Below are positions 55,677 to 64,000 of a DNA stretch of 64,000 nt, in pieces. Every line of letters begins with the position of its first letter. Position 1 is the first letter of the stretch. A program made the translations under genes and the position numbers. The notes under the pieces were generated by a model. It was not told the origin of the DNA, made no database searches, and saw only the letters and a list, made by a program, of their open reading frames with translations. The stretch is from Arcticibacter svalbardensis MN12-7 (GTDB taxonomy: Bacteria; Bacteroidota; Bacteroidia; Sphingobacteriales; Sphingobacteriaceae), in contig NZ_AQPN01000020.1 of the NCBI RefSeq assembly GCF_000403135.1, positions 17,065-81,064 on the forward strand. Direction: 5' to 3'.

Positions 55677-58121
55677 CTAGCATCCAAAGCCTATGCACTG
55701 GCCCCCTATCCTCATTCTTGGACCAGAGTTGCCACCACCTCCGCCTCCGAATACCCTTCCGATTGCACCTATCACTTCGTTAGTGACATTTCCCGCACCT
55801 CTTAGAACGGCATTCGCTCCATCCTCCCCTACACCTAATACATTTTTTAATATCTGAGCTTGTTCGTCTACAGTTTTTCCTAGTCCCTTTAATAATTTAG
55901 CAGCATCTTGATTATCTAATTCAAGTTCTTTTAATACATCAACTATTTCGGTGCTTACTCCTTTTAGAGCTTTTCCAATTTCTTCAATTGGCTCATCTAG
56001 CTTTTTCAAAATTTTATATGCCTCAATAGGTGCTACTTTCATAACAGAAAGTAAGGCATGTGCAATTTGCTCAGTTGTATACTTAGCATTCTGTAATAAG
56101 GATGCAATTTCTTTTGCAGATTTTCCATATCCATCCCTGAAAATTTCGGTAGTTCGTATTAAACTATATCCAGCATTCTTAAGAAGTTTTGCAGAGTCTT
56201 CAAGCGATTGTCCAAATGCAGTTGTTAAATTCTCTGCAATACGTTTTGCTTCTTGCAAAGCATTGTCAGCAATCTTGATTATACCATTAAGAATGGCTTT
56301 TAACCATTCTTCTCCAGATTTAAGCAATAAAATAATTAAATCAATTATTGCCCTTCTAATTACCTCTTCTAATGAACGAATATCTTTTATATTAAACGAC
56401 AGATTGATTTTTTGACTAGAACCATTGAAGCTAAATCCAATCATTAGGAATGCCTTTTCATCTGATGTTTGAGATTTGATAGTAAAAAATATTTCACATT
56501 TGGTAGCAAGATTTAAAGAGAGTTTACCTAATACTCCTAAATCGGCTTTTAGACTAAGCAATTGAGCATCAAATTTAGATTCCAATTTGAAATTATTAAT
56601 TGAATTTAATAGACAGTCTATTTGGACTTTAACAAAACTGAGGTCTAAATCATAATAAAATTGCAACCCCTCCTCTTGAATAGTAGCACCAGTCTTAAAC
56701 TTATAAATGTCGAAAAGGTTTACAGAGACATCCGTTCTAAAATATATTGGACCCTTACTTTCAAAATATAACTGAACACCTCCCTTTTTTATAACCGGCC
56801 CCTTGTAATTTGGTGGGCTACCAATACCATCACCTTCTATTTTAATTAAATTCGCAATGTTGATAGGTTCTATGATAATGTTTCCCTTTGTTTGTTGTTC
56901 AATCGCGGAAAAATCACAGTAGGCATCTAAACCAAGAATGTTTACACCTGAGCTTAAGGCAATACCCTTTTTTGCTTCTACTCCATTTAATAGAACTCTA
57001 CTTTGGCTGGGTTCGCAGTAATAAAAGTATGTGGAGTAAAATTTTGCAATTTGGTTCAAAAATTCTGGAATTTTAATGATTTTACCAGCAAAAAGTTGAA
57101 CAATTTTGCTTAATGTTATTTCTTTAGCAAACGCCTCTATTAATATTGGTATTAAGGTTGCTTGAGAGGTGCTGTTATAAATTATCCTTAGTTCTCCATC
57201 GTTTAATATGTTTCTGCTTGCAGAAACACTTCGGGGCTTTACCTCTTGACCAATTGCAAAGTCAGCAAACAGCCCATAATTATATTCAGGTTGGATAAAC
57301 GAACCTTGGATATCCAATTCAACATTTCCAAGATAAATTCCATCTCCTGCCAAAAAGTATGGTAGATTTAACTTTATGCTTCTATTGATTTTTATCTTTG
57401 CCTGATATAAGTCTTTGTTAACTATAAATGAGGAAGGTACTAGAGTTGAAGTAAAAGGCAAAGTTAGAACACCAGATACTTCTATACTTTGTCTGTCTAT
57501 AAATTGAATTTTATTGACTAATATCTTAAATACACTAGCGATTGAACTTTCAAAATTTAATTCTTTGATTACTTTATAAATGCCTTCTGGAGTTCGAGTA
57601 ATATGAAATAATGTATTTGGAAGATTTATTTTTTTTAGTAAATCACTTTTTATATGCGTTATAATACCAACACCTTTTGTTATTCCTAATTCATAAATTT
57701 TGTTTTCGTCAAATACGATTGTAGCTTTTTCTAAATCCATAGAAGAGTGAATGAACATTGTCTCCTTAAAATCTACAGGCAATGCTCTCAATATTGTTCT
57801 AATCGAACCATCTACTTCATCTTCCCATTTACCATTAGGTTCAACAGTAATCATATAATCTAAGTCTGGGGTGTTAAAGAAAGCCAACCTTATTTCAAAA
57901 TACGTTAATGAACCTTTTACATGTATTTCTCCTGTTAATGAAATAGTGTCAGCATCAACCAAGTCATATTTAGAATTCATAAGGTTTATGATGTTGTCAA
58001 CAATTTTGACAAAATCGTCCAATTGCTCTGTAAGTCTTGAGTTTATCCATGATAAATCAAATTGGAATGCCTCACCACTTTTAATCGTTTGCAGTTCTGC
58101 TTGTAGTTCTTGATATGTCAT
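55677..58121 (-). CDS. Large unrecognised protein with beta-rich body, helical repeats and Cys/Gly C-terminus
   Basis: 814 aa, no signal peptide. Residues 1-500 are beta-rich with no family I recognise, residues about 500-600 alternate strands and helices, and about 600-790 form helical repeats of 11-25 residues (AKLLKNAGYS, IASLLQNAKYT, AYKILKKLDE, AAKLLKGLGK, QAQILKNVLG). The tail is GRVFGGGGGGNSGPRMRIGG followed by QCIGFGC. The ending with a poly-Gly hinge and CIGFGC is striking. AT-rich unlike the conjugation genes. Could be a toxin-like or structural protein, possibly processed or lipid-modified at the tail. Confidence 0.7.
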   Translation of the reverse strand: MTYQELQAELQTIKSGEAFQFDLSWINSRLTEQLDDFVKIVDNIINLMNSKYDLVDADTISLTGEIHVKGSLTYFEIRLAFFNTPDLDYMITVEPNGKWEDEVDGSIRTILRALPVDFKETMFIHSSMDLEKATIVFDENKIYELGITKGVGIITHIKSDLLKKINLPNTLFHITRTPEGIYKVIKELNFESSIASVFKILVNKIQFIDRQSIEVSGVLTLPFTSTLVPSSFIVNKDLYQAKIKINRSIKLNLPYFLAGDGIYLGNVELDIQGSFIQPEYNYGLFADFAIGQEVKPRSVSASRNILNDGELRIIYNSTSQATLIPILIEAFAKEITLSKIVQLFAGKIIKIPEFLNQIAKFYSTYFYYCEPSQSRVLLNGVEAKKGIALSSGVNILGLDAYCDFSAIEQQTKGNIIIEPINIANLIKIEGDGIGSPPNYKGPVIKKGGVQLYFESKGPIYFRTDVSVNLFDIYKFKTGATIQEEGLQFYYDLDLSFVKVQIDCLLNSINNFKLESKFDAQLLSLKADLGVLGKLSLNLATKCEIFFTIKSQTSDEKAFLMIGFSFNGSSQKINLSFNIKDIRSLEEVIRRAIIDLIILLLKSGEEWLKAILNGIIKIADNALQEAKRIAENLTTAFGQSLEDSAKLLKNAGYSLIRTTEIFRDGYGKSAKEIASLLQNAKYTTEQIAHALLSVMKVAPIEAYKILKKLDEPIEEIGKALKGVSTEIVDVLKELELDNQDAAKLLKGLGKTVDEQAQILKNVLGVGEDGANAVLRGAGNVTNEVIGAIGRVFGGGGGGNSGPRMRIGGQCIGFGC

Positions 58122-58543
58122 ATATGTTCGTTTTCACTGTTATGATGGATAATTAATTATGCACTGTCCTCAACATGGTTGGTAACTCAAAATACGAAAC
58201 TTTATTGATACTAAGCAAACTCATTTATTTTTATAAACTATTGATATCAAGGTGTATATCTTGATATACAGAAATTATTCAACATTATCAAAAAACCGTG
58301 GAATTCTAAGACTCTGGCTCCCGTATCAAATAAAGAGGGTTTTGTGATATAAACTTGGGCTCAATAGGATTTTTTATTTTAGAGTATGCTTAAAAATATT
58401 GACTCCCAAGAACAAATGCTACAGCAAAGTCGTGGTAATTTTTGTACTTTCTTTTAATTTACCCCTATATTCGAATTCATTTAGGTGGAGAACTGCGCGA
58501 ATAGGCTGCGCACAAGTATGCTAAATGGAGGAAAAACAAAGCA
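58122..58543. other. Divergent intergenic region
   Basis: 422 bp between the 814-aa gene (minus) and the gene at 58544 (plus). AT-rich with runs such as GGATTTTTTATTTTA; no gene or clear repeat seen. Confidence 0.5.
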
Positions 58544-59413
58544 ATGAAATGGTACAATATTGACGAAGGGCATCACCCGAGAACTGATGAGCCGGTATTT
58601 CTCGCGAAAGCGCCTACTGATGACCTGATGAACGAATGCCGTTTGGGAAGGTTGGTTTTTGAAGATAACACCGGTGAAAAAGGCTGGTTTGTTGACAATA
58701 ATATCCATGTAATTAGCTTGAATTCTAGAAAATACTGGTCCAGGCTAATTGAGAAACCTATTGGCATTCCGGACTCGGAAAACGAGCAAAATCTTAAAGA
58801 TTTCCTAGAAGATTCTATGGGCATACTCCGACTGTTCGAGATAAAAATGCAAAAGCTTGCGGCATGTATGATCAGCAGCGGCAACGGAACTTATTATTTA
58901 GATTATTATGTTTCCGGTATTCTGAACAGAAGCCTTTCCCTTATCTACGGATTTGATACGCTGATCGGAACCTCTAATTTTTTGTCCGCAGCCCACCTGA
59001 TCCGACCTCACCTGGACAATTACCTACGGCTTTCAGCGGCTTGGCTGGTGAACGATCCGCATATTTTTGCGGGCAACGTTTGGAAGGGAGGTGTAATTCG
59101 AAAAATGAAGGACAGAAATGGCAAAGCAATGAGCGACCGCCACCTAAAAGAAAAAGCCTCTGAAGACTATCCGTGGATAACCGATGTGTATGAAGCAACA
59201 TCAGGTTTTATACATTTCAGCGAAAAGCACATCCGGAATGCAACCAAGCTTTCTAGTGCGGAAGAAAATAGTCTGACTACCTTCATCGGAAAAGTAGACA
59301 ATCAGGTTTCCTATCAATCAAAATTAGAAGCGACCATTGGGATGATAGAAATATCCAACTGCATTGCCAAACAAGTATATGGCTATATAGAGACCAAGCG
59401 GATAAAGGGATAG
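58544..59413 (+). CDS. DUF5677-like helical protein
   Basis: 289 aa. The opening WYNIDEGHHPRTDEPVFLAK and GWFVDNN motif form a small N-terminal domain of about 60 residues. The rest is helical (YDYVSGILNRSLSLIYGFDT-type region LDYYVSGILNRSLSLIYGFD, LSAAHLIRPHLDNYLRLSAA, ATSGFIHFSEKHIRNATK), resembling the DUF5677 group of cytosolic proteins of unknown function that often lie near mobile elements. Assignment is tentative. It stands alone, with a small ORF 25 bp downstream. Confidence 0.55.
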   Translation: MKWYNIDEGHHPRTDEPVFLAKAPTDDLMNECRLGRLVFEDNTGEKGWFVDNNIHVISLNSRKYWSRLIEKPIGIPDSENEQNLKDFLEDSMGILRLFEIKMQKLAACMISSGNGTYYLDYYVSGILNRSLSLIYGFDTLIGTSNFLSAAHLIRPHLDNYLRLSAAWLVNDPHIFAGNVWKGGVIRKMKDRNGKAMSDRHLKEKASEDYPWITDVYEATSGFIHFSEKHIRNATKLSSAEENSLTTFIGKVDNQVSYQSKLEATIGMIEISNCIAKQVYGYIETKRIKG

Positions 59414-59437
59414 AAATATAATTAAGGAGGGGCTGAT

Positions 59438-59572
59438 ATGTCAGGGTCTATGAAAATAGAAAAAGTGTATGGCCGGATTTGCCTGATCCAGCTTGGCCAA
59501 CGCCATATCCGAGATAAAAACTGGACACAACTTGCCTACATGTCCGTTTTGGAGCACAATAGACATGCATAA
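59438..59572 (+). CDS. Possible 44-aa small protein with strong Shine-Dalgarno
   Basis: ATG at 59438 preceded by AAGGAGG at 59424-59430 with 7-nt spacing, an unusually strong ribosome site for Bacteroidota. The peptide (KIEKVYGRICLIQLGQRHIR, then KNWTQLAYMSVLEHNRHA) has no known domain. It begins just after the DUF5677-like gene, perhaps co-transcribed. Confidence 0.35.
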   Translation: MSGSMKIEKVYGRICLIQLGQRHIRDKNWTQLAYMSVLEHNRHA

Positions 59573-60365
59573 GTCTTCATTTACAATCGGCTATGCGTTC
59601 GTTTTGTCCTGTGGAGATTAAACGGCGTAAAAAATCTAACATATCTCAACTTGAATAGTAAAGTTCATTCTTAGCTGCCAAAAGAAAAATTGAGTTTTGG
59701 GTCCTTACGATAAAACTGAGTTTTAGCGCTAAATTAAGTGTTATGAATTTTTCGATTTTATAGTGCTTCGATAGAACAAGTTTGGAAGGCCAGTACACTG
59801 TCAGGATAGGCTTTCAAGAATTGTTTTAACCGTTATACTTTGTGTAAAATAACGATCGTTTTTGTGCACCTTCATTTCTCCCCCTCCCCAACTACTCCCA
59901 ACTTTTCTTCCGATTTACCTGTCTTTCGAAAGGGTTTTTGCATACCTATAAATGGTATGATTTTCTTCAGGGTCAAAAAGTCATAACTTTTAACCTTATT
60001 TGAATGTTACTTCTTTAAAACAAATATCACCTAAAACAACGATCCTAAAATTAGGGTCAGAAATAAAATTTCTTTAGGATTTGTGACACCAAATTTTTGC
60101 CGATTTTTGAAGAAAACATTTGGTTATGCTTCATTTTCTTCACTAGAACAACATTTACCTACTCAAATTGACGCTTTGCATAAAGCGGCGTGTGATGTAA
60201 TCTTAAATATAACCGTATAATTGTTAGTGCTTATAGACTATACGACTGGTTAATCTTCGAGCGATACTGCTGGCCACGATTACATAGGTATATACATTTT
60301 TAGCAATTAGTGGGTATATAAGTGAAAAATAAGTATTATTCTAATAAAATATAAGATGTAGCTTA
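59573..60365. other. Long gene-free stretch
   Basis: 793 bp with no open frame of note. It includes one small hairpin CGCTTT/AAAGCG around 60171-60186 and several T-runs. Looks like decayed or spacer DNA. Confidence 0.5.
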
Positions 60366-61157
60366 ATGGAACAAAAAATAATGTTTGATTATTTGACGAA
60401 AAAAATTTCTGTAATGGATAAGGAAATGTTGCCGTATAACACATCTTACGATTGTGTTATACGACAATTCCGAAATCTAGAAAAAACCGGAAATGAATGG
60501 CAACTTACGTTCGGTTATCTTTTCCGAGACTTGCAATTTTTTGAAGCTCCATTTTCTTTTTTTTATGTACGAGTGGATTACTTACGGCAGATTTCAATTT
60601 ATTACGATTTTACTATCACAATTTTCGATAAAGACTTCATAAAATACACTAACTTTAGTGGAAAAGCAAACTCGATTCCTTTTTTTTTAAACGTGTTAAA
60701 CTTTATTAATAATTTTATTGAACTACATAATTCTTTCGAGCGTCTCAACCTTGAGTTATTAAAGGAAAGATTAAACGTAGTTGGTAGAGTGAGCCTTTTG
60801 GAGATTCTGAAATCGATTCGATTTGAAATTTATGAGAGTGGTGCTACAAGAGTAGGAAAAGACAATGTCTTTTGGAATGAGGTAGTTTTTTGGAGTTATA
60901 ACGACTTGGATTATTTTAAAAACCTGTTAAAAACATTTTTAACCGAAAGTTTCCATGAACCAAATGTTATAATTAATGATTCTATAGAAGAATATCATAT
61001 TGCAATAGAGAACGAGAGTGCATCGGGTCGTTCCTTTAATCGTAGATTATTAGTAGATAAAGAACTAGAGACTGAAATAAATTTAAGATTAGCACTCTGG
61101 TTTGAAAAGAATTTTGATGCAAATCAATATGAGTGTGATTTGTTCATCTTAAAGTGA
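60366..61157 (+). CDS. Hypothetical protein, orphan
   Basis: 263 aa, AT-rich, rich in Phe, Tyr and Asn. No signal peptide or membrane segment; IPFFLNVLNFINNFIELHNS is a buried-type amphipathic segment. The rest is mixed alpha/beta (RQFRNLEKTGNEWQLTFGYL, VSLLEILKSIRFEIYESGAT). No family recognised. The base composition and isolation suggest recent transfer. It could be an effector-like or defence-linked gene, given its neighbours, but nothing in the sequence shows this. Confidence 0.6.
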   Translation: MEQKIMFDYLTKKISVMDKEMLPYNTSYDCVIRQFRNLEKTGNEWQLTFGYLFRDLQFFEAPFSFFYVRVDYLRQISIYYDFTITIFDKDFIKYTNFSGKANSIPFFLNVLNFINNFIELHNSFERLNLELLKERLNVVGRVSLLEILKSIRFEIYESGATRVGKDNVFWNEVVFWSYNDLDYFKNLLKTFLTESFHEPNVIINDSIEEYHIAIENESASGRSFNRRLLVDKELETEINLRLALWFEKNFDANQYECDLFILK

Positions 61158-61548
61158 TTTAAAAGTAAGGCTTACATTATATCTGAGTTAAGACAATTGG
61201 CCGTTTGCTAAAGGTCGTAACCTCATTGGGTGCGCTTCGCTCCTTTCTTATGGACAAAATATCTCGTAATTTTTTTTCTGGTCACTAATGCAAAAACCCA
61301 TCTCACTTTGTGGCTTTTTGGGTTTGGCCAACTTTGCATTTAAGGAAAGATCGAATCAATGGTTATATTTACCTTATTGCTTATTAATTTCCAATTAATG
61401 GTTAACTTGCCGTATTAATCACTCGATCGATGGCTTTCTACAACTCTTTAACTTGTAAAAGAGCCTCCAGGTTTAATAGTTACTATTTCATGCGAGTTTA
61501 TTAATAACCTGCGGCGATGGGTGTTAATGAAGCCAATTATATACATAC
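61158..61548. other. Gene-free spacer
   Basis: 391 bp between the orphan gene and the recombinase. A weak hairpin AAACCCA/TGGGTTT lies around 61290-61320. Nothing else seen. Confidence 0.5.
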
Positions 61549-62137
61549 CTATTGTGATACATCTTTTTCCTGTGCTTCGATATATTTCAGATACCGGTAT
61601 AAAGTTGATTTGCCAATTTTAAGGATTTCAACTATTTCAGCAATAGAGTAATTCTCTTTTGTTTTCATTCGGTAAGCCCTCTTTGCGGTCTTTAGATTAT
61701 CGGGAGTTAGTCCAGGTTTTCTTCCTGCCTTTATCCCTTTTTCTTTAGATGCTTTTAAACCGGCCATTGTACGTTCAACAATCATTTCACGTTCAAACTC
61801 AGCCAGGGCAGCAAAAAGGTTAAATGTAAATCTTCCAGTAGGTGTTGATGTATCTATTTGGTTATGTAGGCTTATAAAGTCAACTTCGTGTGCTTTGAAT
61901 TGATCTACAATGTCGATCAGATTTTTTTTTGGATCGCCCTATTCTATCGAGTTTCCAAACTACAACCTGGTCTCCTTTTCTTATCTCTGACAAAAGCTTT
62001 TGCAGCTCGGGGCGCTCGTTATTTTTGCCTGATAACTTTTCTTTGTAGATTCTCTCGCAACCTGCTTTTTGAAGCTCACGAAGTTGCATGTCTAAATTTT
62101 GGTCTGTGGTACTAACCCTTGCGTAACCAATTTTCAT
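61549..62137 (-). pseudogene. Serine recombinase (resolvase/invertase family) broken at a 9-base homopolymer
   Basis: Reads MKIGYARVSTTDQNLDMQLR with the catalytic Ser at residue 9, then EIRKGDQVVVWKLDRIGRS. At the A9 run (T9 on the plus strand, 61922-61930) the frame shifts. With one A fewer the sequence continues as LIDIVDQFKAHEVDFISLHN and on through FNLFAALAEFEREMIVERTM to a C-terminal HTH (SIAEIVEILKIGKSTLYRYL). The whole protein would be about 196 aa, normal for the family. It is either a true pseudogene, phase-variable, rescued by slippage, or a sequence error. Confidence 0.85.
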
Positions 62138-62279
62138 ATTTGGCGATATTTCTCTCAAATATACAATTTAAGAGAAAAGTTTGTGGCACCGTTTTAAGAG
62201 AATATCTAAACGTACCTTACAGCTTGGAAAGACATTTTTTATATCGTGGGATAAGGTTAAAAATTGAGTGCCATTAAAC

Positions 62280-62295
62280 GTTCGTTTTGAGAGAC
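62280..62295. repeat. 16-bp direct repeat, left copy
   Basis: GTTCGTTTTGAGAGAC; an exact second copy lies at 63034-63049. The two bracket the cupin gene. Length and spacing (754 bp) suggest an insertion or attachment-like origin, not chance. Confidence 0.55.
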
Positions 62296-62397
62296 TCTTT
62301 CAAAAAATAACGAATACAGCAGTTACTTAAATGGGTTTGGAGAGTTAATTTATAATATGGGTATAGCGCTGTTTGGTAACTCTTGACGTGGTTTTCT

Positions 62398-62952
62398 TTA
62401 ATTAACCTCAATAGGTGGCCCAACTACTGGAGAATCCGGATCTATTTCTTTGTCTGGCATTTTACCATATGTACATAAATATTTGAAGAATTCTTCGTTT
62501 TTGCCAACAGGCTGGTGTATTGAAATAATACTTCCTGGATTGTTTTCTATTGGGTTAGCATAGGTATGCGGTGTGCCTTTTGGTATGAAGACTGTATCTC
62601 CAGTAAATACCTTATGCACCACATCCCCTAATTGAACGAGAAACTCGCCTTGCGCAACATAAAAAATTTCGTCCTGATGTTTATGGATGTGTAGTGGAGG
62701 ACCTTCCTTAAAAACGAATGTCTTCGATGTCGGTGCAACAATTAGCAATTCTCCCTGGGTATCTGCTCCTGATACAACGCATCGACCAATTGCGTCTGGA
62801 GTTGTCGTTTGAATGCCATCAAAACGACTTTCATTAGACTTAACAATAAATGCTTTTTTTACCCGTTCAACTCTTATCAATTTCCCTAAGCTACTAAATG
62901 CTGTTGCTGGAACAGCGAGCATCGCGGCCAACATAAAATTCCTTCTTTTCAT
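62398..62952 (-). CDS. Cupin-domain protein with twin-arginine-like signal
   Basis: 184 aa from the ATG at 62952 (MKRRNFMLAAMLAVPATAFS), where KRRNF plus a hydrophobic run looks like a Tat or Sec signal. The cupin core has the metal ligands in HIHKHQDEIFYVAQGEFLV and the second motif in FIPKGTPHTYANP. Quercetinase/pirin-like cupins of this form are often oxidoreductases or isomerases, but substrate is not predictable. It stands alone between 16-bp direct repeats, next to a recombinase remnant. Confidence 0.8.
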   Translation of the reverse strand: MKRRNFMLAAMLAVPATAFSSLGKLIRVERVKKAFIVKSNESRFDGIQTTTPDAIGRCVVSGADTQGELLIVAPTSKTFVFKEGPPLHIHKHQDEIFYVAQGEFLVQLGDVVHKVFTGDTVFIPKGTPHTYANPIENNPGSIISIHQPVGKNEEFFKYLCTYGKMPDKEIDPDSPVVGPPIEVN

Positions 62953-63475
62953 CATATATCTAATATAGAGAATAATCTGCATTTAGCTAATGCAGATCGA
63001 TCTAACTATTTGCTTTTTATCTTTCATCGAAAAGTTCGTTTTGAGAGACAACCATTATGGTTGAGCCTTCTAAAATATTATCAAAAACTCATTATCAATA
63101 ATACTAAAAAAGGCTTTGATTAATGGAATGAGTTTATGATAATCCGCAAAAAAGAAAAAGATCGATCAGGCTTAATAGGGAAACATTTGGTATGTTCAGT
63201 TGCGGTACCTCAGGGGCAACAATCAATTCTTAAAAAAGGAGGGAATAATGATAGACTATATTATAGGTTATATTTATAAGTTATATCAAGGTTTATTTAT
63301 AATTTATTCCTATCTGATACCAAGTAGCTAGTGAACTTATCAAGAATTGGTTTTATTCTTTACCCAAAAAAAAGATATCAGTTTAAAGGACATGCTGCTA
63401 GTATATTTTACGGTCTATTAATTTGATATTGTTATCAAGACATCGTTATAAGGTGTTTAATAGTTATATTAGATT
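62953..63475. other. Intergenic stretch with right copy of the 16-bp repeat
   Basis: 523 bp without a gene. It holds the repeat at 63034-63049 and the unidentified promoter of the EACC1-like gene. Confidence 0.5.
63034..63049. repeat. 16-bp direct repeat, right copy
   Basis: Exact copy of 62280-62295, 85 bp upstream of the cupin start on its minus strand. Flanking bases differ from those of the left copy. Confidence 0.55.
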
Positions 63476-63829
63476 ATGTCGAATAACGTAGTGAATCATA
63501 ATGAGGAATTTTTAGAAATCCAGATTGCCTTGTCTGATGAAAGTCCAGCAGGATTAACTGAGCTGAAAAAACATATAACCAAGCAGGAAATAAAGGGCGT
63601 TATTTATGTTGAAGTGTTGCGGGATACCGTTAAGACAGGACAAATGGGTATAGGTGTTAATATGAATGCGCTAGGTGCAACTATAAAAGTTTTAGAAGGC
63701 TCCGTTGTTCAATTAGTAAATTGCTTACAGAAATATGTTGACAATTATATAACTAGTATAACTGTTACGACAAAGGAAGGGATAGTTATTGAGATTAGCC
63801 ATGGTCGTAGTTTGAACCAGAACAGTTAA
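63476..63829 (+). CDS. EACC1-like (effector-associated constant component 1) protein
   Basis: 117 aa. The pattern IQIALSDESPAGLTELKKHI, EVLRDTVKTGQMGIGVNMNA, and ITVTTKEGIVIEISHGRS matches the EACC1 family: a short domain with a G-x-M-G core and a basic/acidic C-terminal strand. EACC1 proteins were described as constant partners of caspase/trypsin-NACHT conflict systems. The partner gene should lie just to the right of the window. Assignment is from recalled consensus. Confidence 0.55.
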   Translation: MSNNVVNHNEEFLEIQIALSDESPAGLTELKKHITKQEIKGVIYVEVLRDTVKTGQMGIGVNMNALGATIKVLEGSVVQLVNCLQKYVDNYITSITVTTKEGIVIEISHGRSLNQNS

Positions 63830-64000
63830 AGGGGATATAAAAAGCACTTAAATAATTTTCGCTGACTCAATTATCTGGATATGTAATCAATGATGTTAAC
63901 AAGAATTCATTGTATTAATAGAATATTCAAATAGAATTTAGTAACCACCTACTACTGTAGCATTAATCATAATGCCGTTGAAAATATTATTTGTAACTAA
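63830..64000. other. Right edge, no gene seen
   Basis: 171 bp of AT-rich sequence after the EACC1-like gene. No open frame of note begins here. The expected effector partner of EACC1 would start beyond the window. Confidence 0.5.

Noticed and set aside
55951..56415. 154-codon plus-strand open frame
   Set aside because: Antisense shadow of the helical-repeat region of the 814-aa gene.
60171..60186. Small hairpin CGCTTT/AAAGCG as an attC or regulatory site
   Set aside because: Stem is only 6 bp and no integron or gene context supports it.
1..64000. CRISPR arrays, tRNA and rRNA genes
   Set aside because: No regularly spaced repeats and no cloverleaf or rRNA-like sequence were seen by eye.

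Overview
The window looks like an accessory region of a Sphingobacteriaceae-type Bacteroidota chromosome (Pedobacter, Mucilaginibacter or Sphingobacterium relatives). Reasons are the Bacteroidota-specific conjugation genes (traE/traF/traG and mobA/mobB/mobC types), two RteC-like regulators, three SusC/TonB-type receptors, two SusD lipoproteins, ECF sigma/FecR pairs, GldF-GldG fusions, and a general lack of Shine-Dalgarno sequences. I see no tRNA, rRNA or CRISPR array.

Layout. 1-1.6 kb (minus strand): start of a conjugative-transposon transfer operon (a 198-aa membrane protein, traE, traF and the first 90 codons of traG, running off the left edge). 1.8-3.3 kb: a lipoprotein and an RteC-type regulator, then a 295-bp MITE-like element. 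3.9-16 kb: Crp-like regulator, MauE/DoxX membrane protein, a small secreted two-cysteine protein, a TlpA-SusD-SusC operon (minus), an XRE regulator, a second RteC-like protein and an S41 peptidase. 16.4-23.5 kb: FecR, TonB receptor and three lipoprotein-type ORFs (the last two joined at an A AAA AAG slippery site), facing an ECF sigma factor. 24.3-42 kb: ECF sigma, FecR, SusC, SusD, DUF4843-like and PKD-like lipoproteins, two GldF-GldG fusion proteins flanking one ABC ATPase, and an M16 peptidase. 42.2-42.9 kb: XRE plus membrane-protein pair. 43-47 kb (minus): coupling protein, relaxase and MobA, with an oriT-like region upstream. The conjugation genes thus bracket about 41 kb of cargo.

47.5-64 kb is a more AT-rich, patchy island with defence-type genes. 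It has a tightly overlapping AAA ATPase, TOPRIM-like nuclease and DUF262 operon, which I cannot match to a named system. Next come a GIY-YIG protein, a C5 DNA methyltransferase with an N-terminal HTH and a convergent PmeII-like endonuclease. Then follow an unrecognised 814-aa protein with a small downstream partner and a decayed third frame, further orphan genes, a serine recombinase broken at a 9-base homopolymer, a cupin bracketed by 16-bp direct repeats, and an EACC1-like protein of the kind tied to conflict systems just before the right edge.

How it fits together (inference). The nutrient-uptake loci probably act as envelope systems: sigma/FecR sensing, SusC/SusD capture, periplasmic peptidases and thiol chemistry, and an ABC machine. 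The mob/tra genes would move them. The right-hand island protects the host or the element. The strongest candidate for something undescribed is the ATPase-TOPRIM-DUF262 operon, followed by the 814-aa/71-aa pair.
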